This document shows, one piece after another, positions 33,489 through 42,439 of a DNA stretch of 64,000 nt. Under the pieces are notes generated by a model, which was not told where the DNA came from, did no database searches, and saw nothing but the letters and a program-made list of their open reading frames with translations. The position numbers and the translations under genes are program-made. Position 1 is the first letter of the stretch. Each line of letters opens with the position of its first letter. Source of the DNA: Candidatus Eiseniibacteriota bacterium (GTDB lineage Bacteria > Eisenbacteria > RBG-16-71-46 > CAIMUX01); assembly GCA_016712505.1 (NCBI GenBank), contig JADJQY010000008.1, positions 372,001-436,000 on the forward strand, given 5' to 3'.

Positions 33489-33523
33489 CGCTACAGAAGA
33501 CCCGTGTCTGAAGGAGGATCTTG

Positions 33524-34033
33524 ATGCTCGAGGGATCGCAGCAGGGGACGCCGCACGGAACGGCGCGTCCGATCGACACCATCCGCAACGAAGTGCTCGC
33601 CGCGCGCAGTCTGCTCGCCGCCCAGCGCGCGGTCGAGGAGGCGATGACCGCGGGGGCACGTGCGGCCGAACTGGAGCCGGTTCTGCGCACGCTTCGCGAG
33701 GCGATCGAGGTCGCGCGACAGACGTCGATGGAGCGGCGTCGGCATTTCCCGGTGCCGGGTTCGCTGGAACTCTGGCTCGAACGGGAAAGGCCGGCGGAAG
33801 CGCCGCTGGTGCACAAGCTCGCGGTCGAAGCGCGCGGCCTGCGTCAGGAGATCGAACGGGTGGCCCGCCGATCCTCGTACCTCGCGCGCCGTACCGTCGG
33901 CTGGTACGAGACGCAGCTCGCTTCGCTGACCGAGTGGGTCGCGGTCTCGGCCATGCCGGGGGGCGACTACGCGCCGCGGGAACACCAGGCTCCGGCCGCA
34001 CCGCTTTCGATGCTCCTGGACAAGGCTGCCTAG
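33524..34033 (+). CDS. FlgN-like export chaperone for FlgK/FlgL (by position)
   Basis: A 169-residue, largely alpha-helical cytoplasmic protein starting at ATG 33524 after AAGGAGG. It resembles FlgN in size, helix content (residues 18-60 and 85-140), and position directly upstream of flgK; primary-sequence similarity is too low for me to be sure. The C-terminal 30 residues are Pro/Ala-rich, where FlgN contacts its clients. Confidence 0.55.
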   Translation: MLEGSQQGTPHGTARPIDTIRNEVLAARSLLAAQRAVEEAMTAGARAAELEPVLRTLREAIEVARQTSMERRRHFPVPGSLELWLERERPAEAPLVHKLAVEARGLRQEIERVARRSSYLARRTVGWYETQLASLTEWVAVSAMPGGDYAPREHQAPAAPLSMLLDKAA

Positions 34034-34060
34034 GCGCGACCGGACCGCCGGTCGAGGAAT

Positions 34061-34082
34061 GCGTGTCCCGGGACGGACACGC
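34061..34082 (+). other. Hairpin between flgN and flgK
   Basis: GCGTGTCC and GGACACGC form an 8-base-pair stem with a 6-base loop, 15 bases before flgK. There is no T run; it may modulate flgK translation or mRNA stability. Confidence 0.4.
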
Positions 34083-34096
34083 AAGACGAGGGATCC

Positions 34097-35452
34097 ATGC
34101 CTGGATTGATCGCCGGACTCGAAATGGCTCGGCGTGCCCTGCTGACGCACCAGTCCACCCTGACCGTCACCGGGCACAACATCGCCAACGTCGCCACTCC
34201 CGGTTTCACCCGACGGCGCGCGGTGCTGGAGCCCACCCTGCCGGAGGAGACCCCGGAAGGGCGGCTGGGCAGTGGCGTGACCTTCGTGGGAGTCGAGCGC
34301 AAGCGCGATGTCTTCATCGACTCCCAGGTGCGGGAGGAGCGTGGCCTGCTGGGCAAGTGGTCCGCCCGGGCCGAGAGTTTGCTCCGGGTCGAGGGGGTCA
34401 TCAACGAGCCGGGAGAGAACGGGCTCTCCGAGTTGATGAACCAGTTCTGGAATTCCTGGCTCGACCTCTCGAACCAGCCGGAGGATCTCGCCACCCGCGC
34501 GGTTGTGGTGCAGAAGTCCGATGCGCTGATCGAGGGGTTTCGGCGCCAGGACGACCGGATCGACGCCATCCTCGAAGGGAGCGACCGCGAGCTGGAGCAA
34601 CTGGTCGAGCGGATCAACACTCGCCTCGAGGAACTGGGCGAGTTGAACGGCCAGATCGGAACCGGGTCGCTCCAGGACGGCTCCTACGCCGACCTCGAAG
34701 ATCGGCGCGATCTCCTGATCGACGAACTGGCTGAACTGGCCGGGGCCTCGCACCTGGTGCGGGCCGACGGGCAGACGGTGGTACGGATCGGAGGACGAAC
34801 CGTGGTGCAGGGGAGCGCGGTCGACCTGCTCGCTTCCCAACGCTTTTCGGCCGAGAACAAGGTGCACTCCCGCGTGGTCTTCGCCCTGGACAACGGTGAA
34901 CCGCACAATCTCTCCGGTCGTCTCGGCGGTCTGACCGAGGTTCGGGAAGAGGTGATTCCCGAGTTCCGGCAGAAGCTGGAGACCCTCTCCCTCAAGCTGG
35001 TCGAGTCGGTGAACCGACTCCACGCGGCCGGGCCTTCCCGGACGCCGATCTTCTCCGGCGGGAAGATCGCCGACTTCGAGGTGAACGAAACGATCATGAA
35101 CGACCCCAACAAGGTGAACGCCGGCAGCTCGGGCGACTCAGGCGACAACGACATCGCGCTGGCCATTGCCGCGCTGCGGGACGCCCGCATGCTGGCCAAC
35201 AGCACCTCCACGCCGAGTGAGTACTACAGCTCTGCGGTGTCGAGCCTGGGCGCGATCACACAGCAGGCCGGCCTGGTCGCGGAAGGGCAGACCAACGCGG
35301 TGCAGAGCCTCGAGGCCCAGCGGCAGTCGGCCATCGGGGTGAACCTCGACGAGGAACTCGCCCAGCTGGTCGAGTCGCAGCGCGCCTATCAGGCAGCGGC
35401 CCGACTCTTCTCGGTGTTCGACGGTCTCTACGACACCCTGCTGCAGATGTAG
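34097..35452 (+). CDS. flgK: Hook-filament junction protein FlgK (HAP1)
   Basis: The 451-residue junction protein begins MPGLIAGLEMARRALLTHQ with TVTGHNIANVATPGFTRRR, the FlgK N-terminal motif. The D0/D1 coiled regions are long. The C-terminus has the axial motif (LDEELAQLVESQRAYQAAARL). Exported by the flagellar type III apparatus. It precedes flgL with a 9-base gap. Confidence 0.95.
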   Translation: MPGLIAGLEMARRALLTHQSTLTVTGHNIANVATPGFTRRRAVLEPTLPEETPEGRLGSGVTFVGVERKRDVFIDSQVREERGLLGKWSARAESLLRVEGVINEPGENGLSELMNQFWNSWLDLSNQPEDLATRAVVVQKSDALIEGFRRQDDRIDAILEGSDRELEQLVERINTRLEELGELNGQIGTGSLQDGSYADLEDRRDLLIDELAELAGASHLVRADGQTVVRIGGRTVVQGSAVDLLASQRFSAENKVHSRVVFALDNGEPHNLSGRLGGLTEVREEVIPEFRQKLETLSLKLVESVNRLHAAGPSRTPIFSGGKIADFEVNETIMNDPNKVNAGSSGDSGDNDIALAIAALRDARMLANSTSTPSEYYSSAVSSLGAITQQAGLVAEGQTNAVQSLEAQRQSAIGVNLDEELAQLVESQRAYQAAARLFSVFDGLYDTLLQM

Positions 35453-35461
35453 GAGTAGACG

Positions 35462-36382
35462 ATGGCGAATCGCATCTCGACCCGTTCGATCTACGACAAC
35501 CTGCTCCACACCACCATCGGCGCGCAGGACAAGCTGAACCGCTTGCAGCATTCGATCGCGGACGGAACGCGGCTGAGGAGCCCATCGGATGATCCGGTCG
35601 GAACCCACCTGGCTTTGCGCGCACGCGAACGGCTCTCGGCCAACGAGCAGTACACGAAGTCGCTGGAGCACAGCCTGACGCACCTCGAAGCTTCCGACGC
35701 CGTCCTGACCCAGATCGAAGACCTCGTAACCGAGGTGCGCGCCCTGCAGACCGCAGCGGCGAACGACACCTTGGGCGGCGAGGAGCGCGCCGCCATGGCC
35801 GCGCAGGTCGATCAATTGACCCGCCAGCTGGTGGAACTCGGCAATCAGCAGTTCGCCGGGGTCTATCTGTTCGGCGGAAAACAGACCCAGACCGCCCCCT
35901 TCGCGCTGGAAGAGGGACTCGACGGCGCAGTGGCCCGCGTCACCCGGAGCGGAGATTTGCGCGCGATCGAGTCGCCCGTGGTTCGCCAGGTCGATCGGGA
36001 TGTTTTGCTCAGCATCCACGCGAAGGCTTCCGATGTCTTCGGCGAAGGGCAGGAGCTGTTCGGGACCCTCATCGAACTGCGGGAAGCGCTGGCCAAGAAC
36101 AGTGGCGATGCCATTCGACAGTCGGGCGCGCAGATCGACCAGGCGCAGAACGGGGTTCTGGCCGCGCACGGGGTGGTGGGGACGCTGATGCAACGGGCCG
36201 AGACGCTGAAGACCCAGCTCGAACGCGACTCCATGAGCCACGAGGCGGAGCGGGCGCGGCTGGAGGATCTGGATGTGGCCGAGGCGATGTTCGAGATGTC
36301 GCAACAGCAGACCGCGCTTCAGGCGGCGCTCGAGGCGGGATCGCGGATTCTGACCCTCAGTCTGCTCGACTACATGAAGTAG
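35462..36382 (+). CDS. flgL: Hook-filament junction protein FlgL (HAP3)
   Basis: A 306-residue flagellin-fold protein: ANRISTRSIYDNLLHTTIGA at the N-terminus, the conserved LRSPSDDPVGTHLAL segment, and a C-terminal helix (FEMSQQQTALQAALEAGSRI). It sits between flgK and fliW, which is the common order in FliW-containing bacteria. Confidence 0.94.
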   Translation: MANRISTRSIYDNLLHTTIGAQDKLNRLQHSIADGTRLRSPSDDPVGTHLALRARERLSANEQYTKSLEHSLTHLEASDAVLTQIEDLVTEVRALQTAAANDTLGGEERAAMAAQVDQLTRQLVELGNQQFAGVYLFGGKQTQTAPFALEEGLDGAVARVTRSGDLRAIESPVVRQVDRDVLLSIHAKASDVFGEGQELFGTLIELREALAKNSGDAIRQSGAQIDQAQNGVLAAHGVVGTLMQRAETLKTQLERDSMSHEAERARLEDLDVAEAMFEMSQQQTALQAALEAGSRILTLSLLDYMK

Positions 36383-36418
36383 GACGCTGGGTAGAGGGTC
36401 CGACGCGAGGAGAGAGTG

Positions 36419-36931
36419 ATGATTCTTCGCTCCAAGTCATTGGGAGAGATAGAGGTGCGGGACGAGGCGGCTATTTATATGCCGGACGGCCTGCTCGGGT
36501 TCGAGGAATTGAAGCAGTACGTGTTCCTCGAGCCGGAGGAGTTCCACCCGTTCCTCTGGCTGGTCTCGACCGAGGAGCCGGAGATCGGCTTCGCGGTCGC
36601 CGACCCCCAGCTGTTCTGGCCCGGTCTCTACGAGGTGCCTCTTTCGGATTCGGACAAGGATGTCCTGGATTGGCAGGCGGAAGACCAACTCGGGGTCTTT
36701 GTGCTAGTCTCGGTCGCTGAAGGGGGACGCCGGATCACCGCCAACCTCAAGGGGCCGGTAGTGATCAACACACGCAACCGCCTGGCAAAGCAGGTGGTCG
36801 TCTACAACCCGGCATTTGCAGTCCGGCAGCCTCTCGTTCAACCCAGCACGCGCGTCGTAGCCGGAGGCCTCAGCGCCACCGGCGGCGTGGCCCACGGGAG
36901 CGGGCCTGCGCAGCGGGTTTCAGTGGGATGA
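36419..36931 (+). CDS. fliW: Flagellar assembly factor FliW
   Basis: FliW binds flagellin and antagonises CsrA, linking flagellin export to translation. ATG 36419 follows GAGGAGAG. The 170-residue protein has the family motifs IYMPDGLLGFEELKQYVFLE and the FLWLVSTEEPEIGFAV strand, and ITANLKGPVVINTRNRLAKQ. The last ~30 residues (Gly/Ser/Ala-rich) extend past the usual end. csrA follows after 115 bases, as in most genomes with the pair. Confidence 0.95.
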   Translation: MILRSKSLGEIEVRDEAAIYMPDGLLGFEELKQYVFLEPEEFHPFLWLVSTEEPEIGFAVADPQLFWPGLYEVPLSDSDKDVLDWQAEDQLGVFVLVSVAEGGRRITANLKGPVVINTRNRLAKQVVVYNPAFAVRQPLVQPSTRVVAGGLSATGGVAHGSGPAQRVSVG

Positions 36932-37046
36932 TTCCAATCGCGCCACAAGCGTTCACGCGCGGAGCGGTCAGCTCGACCCCGCGCGCGGCCACGCGAAGCC
37001 GTGGAATCGGTGATTCGGCAGGGAGCGCCACTCGGAGGAAGCGACC

Positions 37047-37322
37047 ATGCTCATCCTGACACGGAAGTTGGGGGAGAACATCCGCATCGGGGACAAGATC
37101 AAGATCATTGTGCTCGACGTGAAGGGCGGTCAGGTGAAGCTCGGTATCGATGCTCCGCCGAACGTCGCCGTCCATCGCGAAGAGATCTACGAGCGCATCC
37201 GCGACGAGAACCGTCGCGCCTCGGGCATCTCCGCCAGCTCGCTCAAGCAGGTGGCGCAGATCTTCTCCAAGGGGAAGCGCAAGGCGGAGGGGGACGATCC
37301 GGCCGGACCGGTCGGTCCCTAG
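37047..37322 (+). CDS. csrA: Carbon storage/translational regulator CsrA
   Basis: CsrA dimers bind GGA-containing leaders and repress translation. MLILTRKLGENIRIGDKI is diagnostic; the core ends near residue 60. The 30-residue C-terminal extension (SASSLKQVAQIFSKGKRK...) is longer than the enteric protein; in FliW-regulated CsrA this region is the allosteric FliW-binding site. GGAGGAAG precedes the ATG. A terminator hairpin follows at 37358-37395. Confidence 0.97.
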   Translation: MLILTRKLGENIRIGDKIKIIVLDVKGGQVKLGIDAPPNVAVHREEIYERIRDENRRASGISASSLKQVAQIFSKGKRKAEGDDPAGPVGP

Positions 37323-37357
37323 TTCACCCCGGACGATTTCGCGGACCGTGAGGTTCG

Positions 37358-37395
37358 AACGCAGACGGCGCGGACATCCGCGCCGTTTGCGTTTT
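37358..37395 (+). terminator. Terminator after csrA
   Basis: ACGGCGCGGA (37365-37374) pairs with TCCGCGCCGT (37377-37386) across a 2-base loop, extended by AACGCA/TGCGTT outside. A four-T run overlaps its end (37392-37395). Confidence 0.7.
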
Positions 37396-37423
37396 CCGTC
37401 GCCAGCATTCAAGCTAGGCTCCG

Positions 37424-39484
37424 ATGTTTCTGATCTCGATCATCGTTCTCTTCGCCCTCGGTCGAGGGCTGGTCGGACTCTTCCGGGCGCGGAGGGGGAT
37501 CGGCTACGAGATCATGCTCGCCTGCGTGGCCGGACTGATCCTCTGCGGTGGACTTGCGGTGGTGGCGATCACCCAGGGGTGGCCTACGCGTGAGGTCCTC
37601 CTCGTCGGGCTGATTTTCAGCCTGGCCCTGCGCTGGCTGGTCTTCCGACGGGAAGGGACCACGGCGCCGGCGGGCGATCCCAACGTTCCCTCGATGCCCG
37701 AGGCTGCTCCGCTCACCCAGGCCTTGCTCGAGGCGATGATCTTCGCCCTCCTGGTCCTGCTCCCGGCGATGGCCCGCGAGTGGATCCGCGTTCGGTCCGA
37801 CGCCTGGTATCACGCCGCGATCACTCACGAGATCGCGCTGCACGGACTTCCTCCCGAGGATCCTTATTTCGCCGGCCTGCCGCTCCAGTACATGTGGTTC
37901 TACCACTGCGTGCTGGTTGGGCTGCGAAGCCTCTGGGTGCCTGATCCCTTCATCGCCATGACCCTGATCAACGCGATCGCGCTGGTCGGGCTTGGCGTCG
38001 CGATCGCCGATCTCTCGCTGGCGCTGGGTCGGAACGAGGCGGAGGCGCGGCGCGCCGCCTGGGTGGCGCCCCTGGGCATGGGGGCCCTGTTCTGGCTTCT
38101 GCTGCCGCTGCGCGCCCTGCGCGCGCTGGTCGGCGAGAATCGCGGCAGCGAGGCGCTGGCGACGGTCTTTCGCCTCTCGCCGCTCGACATTTCCACGACG
38201 CGGCAGTTCCTCTCCGACTTTGGCAGCCACCCCTTCTTCCTGAACAAATTCCTGGTCGGTACCGCCTACGGTCTCGCCCTGACGCTCTTCGTCCTCCTCT
38301 TCGCCGCCGTCGTGCGGTACCTCCGCGAGTCGCGCCGCGGTGACCTCTTCGCCGCGGCCTTCTGGCTGCTCGGGCTTTTCCTCCTCCATCCCCTGGTCGG
38401 TGTGATCGCGGTGATTGCCGGCGCGGCCGCGGTGACCGGGCTCTGCCTGCTCGGCCGCGCCCGAGGAGGAATCGGGGTCGCGCGGGTCGTGCCGATCGGG
38501 GTCGCGTTCTCCGGGGCCGGTCTCCTCGCGCTCCCCTATCTGCTCACCATTCGCGGGGCGCGCTCCTCCGCCCAGGTGGCTCCGATCGGCTTCGATCTCT
38601 GGATCACCATCGCGCTGATCTCGAGCGCCGCCTTCGGACTGATCTTCGGTCTGCCCGTCTTGCGTCGGCTCTGGGGGGAGAAGAACCCCGGGACACGCTT
38701 CTTCTGCCTGGTCGTGGCTGCGATCTGGGGCATGGCCTTCTTCACCCGGTTGCCCGGACCGAACACCGCGGACAAGTTCGGTTTTCTCACCTACCTGCCT
38801 CTGGGCATCGCCGCCGGTTGGTGGACCAGTCGCCATCTCGTCGGCGCGCGCGGTTGGATCGCGTTGATCCTCCTGCTCGGTCCGGCGAACCTGATCGGTT
38901 GGGCGGGCTACTGGGGGGATCGCGACCGGAGGACGCAGAGCGCCGACGACCGCGCGCTCCACACCTGGCTCGCCGACTCGACGAGCACCCAAGCGGTGGT
39001 GATCGACCTGCGCGAACGGGTCGACATCCCCGTGCTGGCCCCGCGCCGGGTCTACTACGGCAGCACCATCTATGCATCGCAATGGGGCTACGACGCGGAC
39101 GAGATCCGCCGCCGCCGCCGGCTCTCCGAATTGCCGGTGGCAGGCGGCGCCCCGATCGACACGGCGCAATGGCGGGCGGCATCGATCGACCTCGGAGCTC
39201 CGGTTCTTCTCGTGATCCGGGCCGAAGATCTACCCGACTCGGCGGCAGCCGACTGGTTCGCGGACCATCCGGATCTGTTTTCCCGCGCTTTCTCGAGCGG
39301 AGGGATCAGCGTCTACTCCGCCCCCCTCCCGGTAGGTCCCCCGTGTTGCGCTCCCTCCCTCCCAGGCCGGGTGAGCGAAATCAACCATTCGATTGACATG
39401 CAACGAGTTCGACGTCCGGACTCTGCGTGTAAACAAATCTTTCCGCTACCGACTAAAGATCTCCGTGCGACGCCCGAATCCTAG
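37424..39484 (+). CDS. Multi-pass membrane protein, putative GT-C glycosyltransferase
   Basis: A 686-residue protein with about 13 membrane segments and a soluble C-terminal domain (from about 500). After the third segment, a loop (residues 125-165) has RSDAWYHAAITHEIALHG and PEDPYFAGLPLQYMWFYH, resembling the first extracytoplasmic loop of GT-C lipid-linked-sugar transferases, where an Asp is catalytic. No clear ribosome site precedes ATG 37424. It lies inside the flagellar block, between csrA and flagellin, in the same direction, with the sigma28-like flagellin promoter overlapping its last codons. A role in flagellin or surface glycosylation is inference. Confidence 0.65.
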   Translation: MFLISIIVLFALGRGLVGLFRARRGIGYEIMLACVAGLILCGGLAVVAITQGWPTREVLLVGLIFSLALRWLVFRREGTTAPAGDPNVPSMPEAAPLTQALLEAMIFALLVLLPAMAREWIRVRSDAWYHAAITHEIALHGLPPEDPYFAGLPLQYMWFYHCVLVGLRSLWVPDPFIAMTLINAIALVGLGVAIADLSLALGRNEAEARRAAWVAPLGMGALFWLLLPLRALRALVGENRGSEALATVFRLSPLDISTTRQFLSDFGSHPFFLNKFLVGTAYGLALTLFVLLFAAVVRYLRESRRGDLFAAAFWLLGLFLLHPLVGVIAVIAGAAAVTGLCLLGRARGGIGVARVVPIGVAFSGAGLLALPYLLTIRGARSSAQVAPIGFDLWITIALISSAAFGLIFGLPVLRRLWGEKNPGTRFFCLVVAAIWGMAFFTRLPGPNTADKFGFLTYLPLGIAAGWWTSRHLVGARGWIALILLLGPANLIGWAGYWGDRDRRTQSADDRALHTWLADSTSTQAVVIDLRERVDIPVLAPRRVYYGSTIYASQWGYDADEIRRRRRLSELPVAGGAPIDTAQWRAASIDLGAPVLLVIRAEDLPDSAAADWFADHPDLFSRAFSSGGISVYSAPLPVGPPCCAPSLPGRVSEINHSIDMQRVRRPDSACKQIFPLPTKDLRATPES
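39454..39480 (+). promoter_or_regulatory. Sigma28-like promoter for flagellin
   Basis: CTAAAGATC (TAAA at 39454-39457), 15 bases, CCCGAATC (39473-39480). The pattern fits TAAAG-N14-GCCGATAA in spacing and 4-5 of 8 -10 positions, and is close to the site at 25252-25278. It would give a leader of about 97 bases. Confidence 0.55.
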
Positions 39485-39533
39485 GACGAGGCACCGGGGG
39501 AATCACTCCACCGGAGCTTCAAGCCACAGGGTA

Positions 39534-39549
39534 TGGAAACCCGGTTGCC
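39534..39549 (+). promoter_or_regulatory. Weak sigma54-like element upstream of flagellin
   Basis: TGGAAACCCGGTTGCC has exact GG-N10-GC spacing and a good TTGC, but the -24 half matches only TGG. It is 35 bases before the ATG. Either this or the sigma28-like site may be real; both cannot be assumed. Confidence 0.25.
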
Positions 39550-39559
39550 GTTCGGGCAG

Positions 39560-39587
39560 CCACAACACGGAGGGTGAACTCCACATG
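39560..39587 (+). promoter_or_regulatory. Possible CsrA-binding leader hairpin at the flagellin ribosome site
   Basis: ACACGGAGGG contains the ANGGA core within the Shine-Dalgarno sequence; GGAG pairs with CTCC six bases later. CsrA sites at the flagellin ribosome site are established in Bacillus and Campylobacter. FliW and CsrA are encoded just upstream here. Confidence 0.4.
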
Positions 39588-40424
39588 GCAGGCAGCGATC
39601 TCTCGAGAATTCGTTCCAACATTCAGGGACTGAACATCCTGTCGACCTTGCGGGATGTGAATCAGTCGGTGGCCACCCACCAGCTGCGTCTCGGAACCGG
39701 CAAGCGTATCAACTCGGCGGGCGACGATCCGGCGGGTCTGTCGATCTCGAACAAGCTCGACGCGCGGAACCGGATCCTGCAGGCGGTCTACGACAACATC
39801 GGTCAGGCGAAGAACATGCTCGCGGTCGGCGAGGGTGGTCTGCTCTCGATCAACGACATCCTGGTCGGCATGGGCGAGAAGATCGTCACCGCCGCAACCG
39901 ACTCCCTCGGCACCGAGGAGCGCCAGGCGATCAGCCAGGAGCTCGAGCAGATGGTGCAGGAAATCGACGACATCGCCACGCAGACGAACTTCAACGGCGT
40001 CTCGATGCTCAATTCGAACGGCACCCTGAAGTTCCAGACTGCGGAAGGCGACCAGACCGAGTACGCGCTCTCCTCGTTCACTCCGACGGCGCTCGCCATG
40101 ACCAACCTGTCCTCTCTGACCGGGCAGTCGGTCATCGACTCGAGCAACTACGAGAACTATCTGAACGAGGTGAACGCCGCGATCACCACCATCAACCAGG
40201 GTCTGACCACGGTCGGTTCGCTCATGAACCGTCTGACGCTGAAGGAGAACAACATCTCCATCGCCCAGACCAACACCGAGTCGGCCTTCAGCCGGATCCG
40301 GAATGCGGACATGGCCAAGGAGCAGCTCGAGCTGACCAAGGCGCAGATCCTGCAGCAGACCTCGACCGCGATGCTGGCCCAGGCCAACCTCAACGGTCAG
40401 GGAATCCTCTCGCTCTTCGGCTAA
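39585..40424 (+). CDS. fliC: Flagellin
   Basis: Filament subunit. The open frame extends to 39393 but the flagellin begins at ATG 39585 (MAGSDLSRIRSNIQGLNIL). The conserved N-terminal D0/D1 (LRLGTGKRINSAGDDPAGLS; ATQTNFNGVSML) and C-terminal D1/D0 (RIRNADMAKEQLELTKAQIL, ending NLNGQGILSLFG) helices are present. At 279 residues it is a minimal flagellin: the variable D2/D3 region is only about 60 residues. It is the only flagellin in view. fliS follows. Confidence 0.96.
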   Translation: MAGSDLSRIRSNIQGLNILSTLRDVNQSVATHQLRLGTGKRINSAGDDPAGLSISNKLDARNRILQAVYDNIGQAKNMLAVGEGGLLSINDILVGMGEKIVTAATDSLGTEERQAISQELEQMVQEIDDIATQTNFNGVSMLNSNGTLKFQTAEGDQTEYALSSFTPTALAMTNLSSLTGQSVIDSSNYENYLNEVNAAITTINQGLTTVGSLMNRLTLKENNISIAQTNTESAFSRIRNADMAKEQLELTKAQILQQTSTAMLAQANLNGQGILSLFG

Positions 40425-40437
40425 TCGTATCCCAGGG

Positions 40438-40486
40438 CCGCGGGCCCGCCATGAAGGCGGCGCCCGCCCGCGGGAGCACCGCTCCC
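40438..40486 (+). other. Stem-loops between flagellin and fliS
   Basis: A nested hairpin (CCGCGGG...CCCGCGG, inner CCCGCC/GGCGG, 40438-40473) is followed by GGGAGC-ACC-GCTCCC (40472-40486). No T run follows; probably an mRNA-stabilising or partial termination structure between the abundant flagellin message and downstream genes. Confidence 0.5.
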
Positions 40487-40533
40487 GATGATTCGCCAAG
40501 GAGCTTTGCAAGGAAGGAAGAGGGGCGTGGGAA

Positions 40534-40923
40534 ATGATGCCCGGTGAGAGTCCGTATCGGATCTATCGCCAACAGCAGGTCTCGGGGCTCTCGACCGAGA
40601 AGCTACTCCTGCTGGCCATGGACACTGCGGTCCGCGCCTGCCGGCAACGGCGGCGCGGCCTGCTTGTCCAGGTGCTGCACGAGCTGATGGCGGGACTCGA
40701 TCTGTCGGGTGGGGAGGTGGCGGGCAATCTGCTCACCCTCTACGAGTATCTGCTTCGGCTGACTCGGGAAGGACGACTCGAGGAGGCCCAGGCGATGCTC
40801 GAGGAGTTGCGGGAGACCTGGTCTCGCGCGCTGAACGCGGAGGCAGGTCGCGCCGCGGTCGGCTCATCTCCCTACGCGGGGAACGGAGAGCCGGCGGTGA
40901 ACTTGATCTCGACTGAGGGCTAG
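40534..40923 (+). CDS. fliS: Flagellin chaperone FliS
   Basis: A 129-residue helical protein with the FliS pattern: Y-x-x-Q-Q near the N-terminus (PYRIYRQQQVSGLSTEKLLLLAMD), a central helical bundle and LLTLYEYLLRLTREG (NLxxLYxY motif variant). It keeps flagellin unpolymerised before export. Two adjacent ATGs at 40534 and 40537 could start it. Position between fliC and fliD agrees. Confidence 0.85.
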   Translation: MMPGESPYRIYRQQQVSGLSTEKLLLLAMDTAVRACRQRRRGLLVQVLHELMAGLDLSGGEVAGNLLTLYEYLLRLTREGRLEEAQAMLEELRETWSRALNAEAGRAAVGSSPYAGNGEPAVNLISTEG

Positions 40924-40973
40924 CGGGACGGCGCCCGGGAACAGGGTCACGGACGTTCGGACCGGAGGATAAG

Positions 40974-42399
40974 ATGTCGGAAGTGAGCAGCACGGGAAAC
41001 TCCGCTTTGCGGTCATTGGCCCAACAGCTGATGGCGGCAGAGCGGCGACCGCTGGCGTCGATGCAGACCCAGCGCTCCGGGCTGCAGGAGAAGTCGACCG
41101 TCTTCCGCAACCTGGGGAGCACGCTCTCCACCTTGAAGCGATTGGCGTCGACTTTCGCCACCAAAAGCAGCAGCAATCCGCTTCGCACCATCAAGGTGAC
41201 CGGACAGGACGACGCGGTGTTGGGCGTCACGGTGGGGCTTGGCGCCTCGCCGGGGGCGCACACCATTCGCGTCGACCAGGTCGCGGCGCGGCACTCGCTC
41301 GCCTCGGCGTCGATCCAGGACGACGGGACGAGCCTGTCGGCTTCCCCCTCGCTCACCGCGGGCGAACTCCGTTTCGCCTTCACCGTGGGGGAGGAGACGA
41401 AGGAAGTTGCGATCTCGCTCGAGGCCGGGGCCACGGACCTCGATGTGCTGCGGGATGTAGCTCAAGCGATCACTGACGCGAATGCCGGGGGCGGTGGCCT
41501 CGGTGGTTCAGACCAGTCCGGGTGAAAGTCGGCTGCTCATCCAGGCGGCGGGGTCGGGGCGCGAGGCCCGGCTCACGGCGATCGGGGATGTGGCGGGAAA
41601 CCTGATGAGCAACCTCGGTCTGGCCGGGCAGGAAGGGGATGACAGTCCGCTTCCGGCCACGGTACAGGCGGCAGCGGACGCGCTGGTGCGGCTCGATGGA
41701 TTGGATGTGCGCGCGCGTTCGAATGAGCTGGTCGGTGTGGTCCCCGGCGTGACCCTGACGCTTCATGCCACGTCGAGCGAGGCTCGGACCTTCCGGGTCG
41801 ATCGCGACAACGAAGCGATCGTGAAGAAGCTGGAAGAGTTCATCACGAAGTACAACGAGACCCTAGACTCGGTTCGAAACCTGACCCGGGCCAGCGATTC
41901 GTCCGGCGCGAATCGCGGTCCGCTGACCGGTGAAGTCACGATCCTGCGCCTCCGCACGGAGATGCGTTCGGCCGTGACCGCCTCGGTCGAAAGTGACGAT
42001 GAGAGTGCGTTGACCACGCTCGCCCAGATCGGCATTACCGCCGATCGGGAAGGGAATCTCAGCCTGAGCGATCGGAGTGCGCTCCAGAAAGCCCTGGCGG
42101 ATAACCCCGACGGAGTGGAAGCGCTCATGAACGGCACTGATGGAGTGGCGCATCGCCTGACCTCTCTGCTCGACCGCTACAGCAAGGCGGGGGGAATCCT
42201 CTCGCTGCAGCAGGACGCGGTGCAGAGTCGGCTTCGGTCTCTCGGCACGCGGATGCAGCGGCAGAGCGAGAGCCTCGCCAAGCGCGAGGACGCTCTGGTC
42301 ACGCGGCTATCGCAGCTCGAGGCCGGTCTGGTGGCGCTCAGCCAGCAGCAGTCGTCCCTGAACGGACTCCTCGGTTCGAGCGATTCGCTCTTCGCGTAG
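40974..42399 (+). CDS. fliD: Filament cap protein FliD (HAP2), interrupted by a frameshift at a G5 run
   Basis: FliD caps the filament tip. The N-terminal 170 residues (ALRSLAQQLMAAERRPLASM, FliD N-domain) are in the frame from ATG 40974, which ends at 41525. The C-terminal 300 residues (FITKYNETLDSVRNLTRASD, TLAQIGITADREGNLSLSD, ending LLGSSDSLFA) are in the +1 frame, open from 41482. The frames meet at GGGGG (41487-41491): with one G fewer, DANAGAVASVVQTSPGESRL would read through, giving 474 residues, the usual FliD length. Sequencing error, recent mutation or phase variation are all possible. Confidence 0.88.
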
Positions 42400-42439
42400 G
42401 TCCGGATGGACCGCGCAGCGGAGCCGAAGAGGTAGTCGA

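Noticed and set aside
39391..39420. TTGACA before flagellin as a sigma70 promoter
   Set aside because: No -10 at 16-18 bases; the hexamer lies in the end of the membrane-protein gene.
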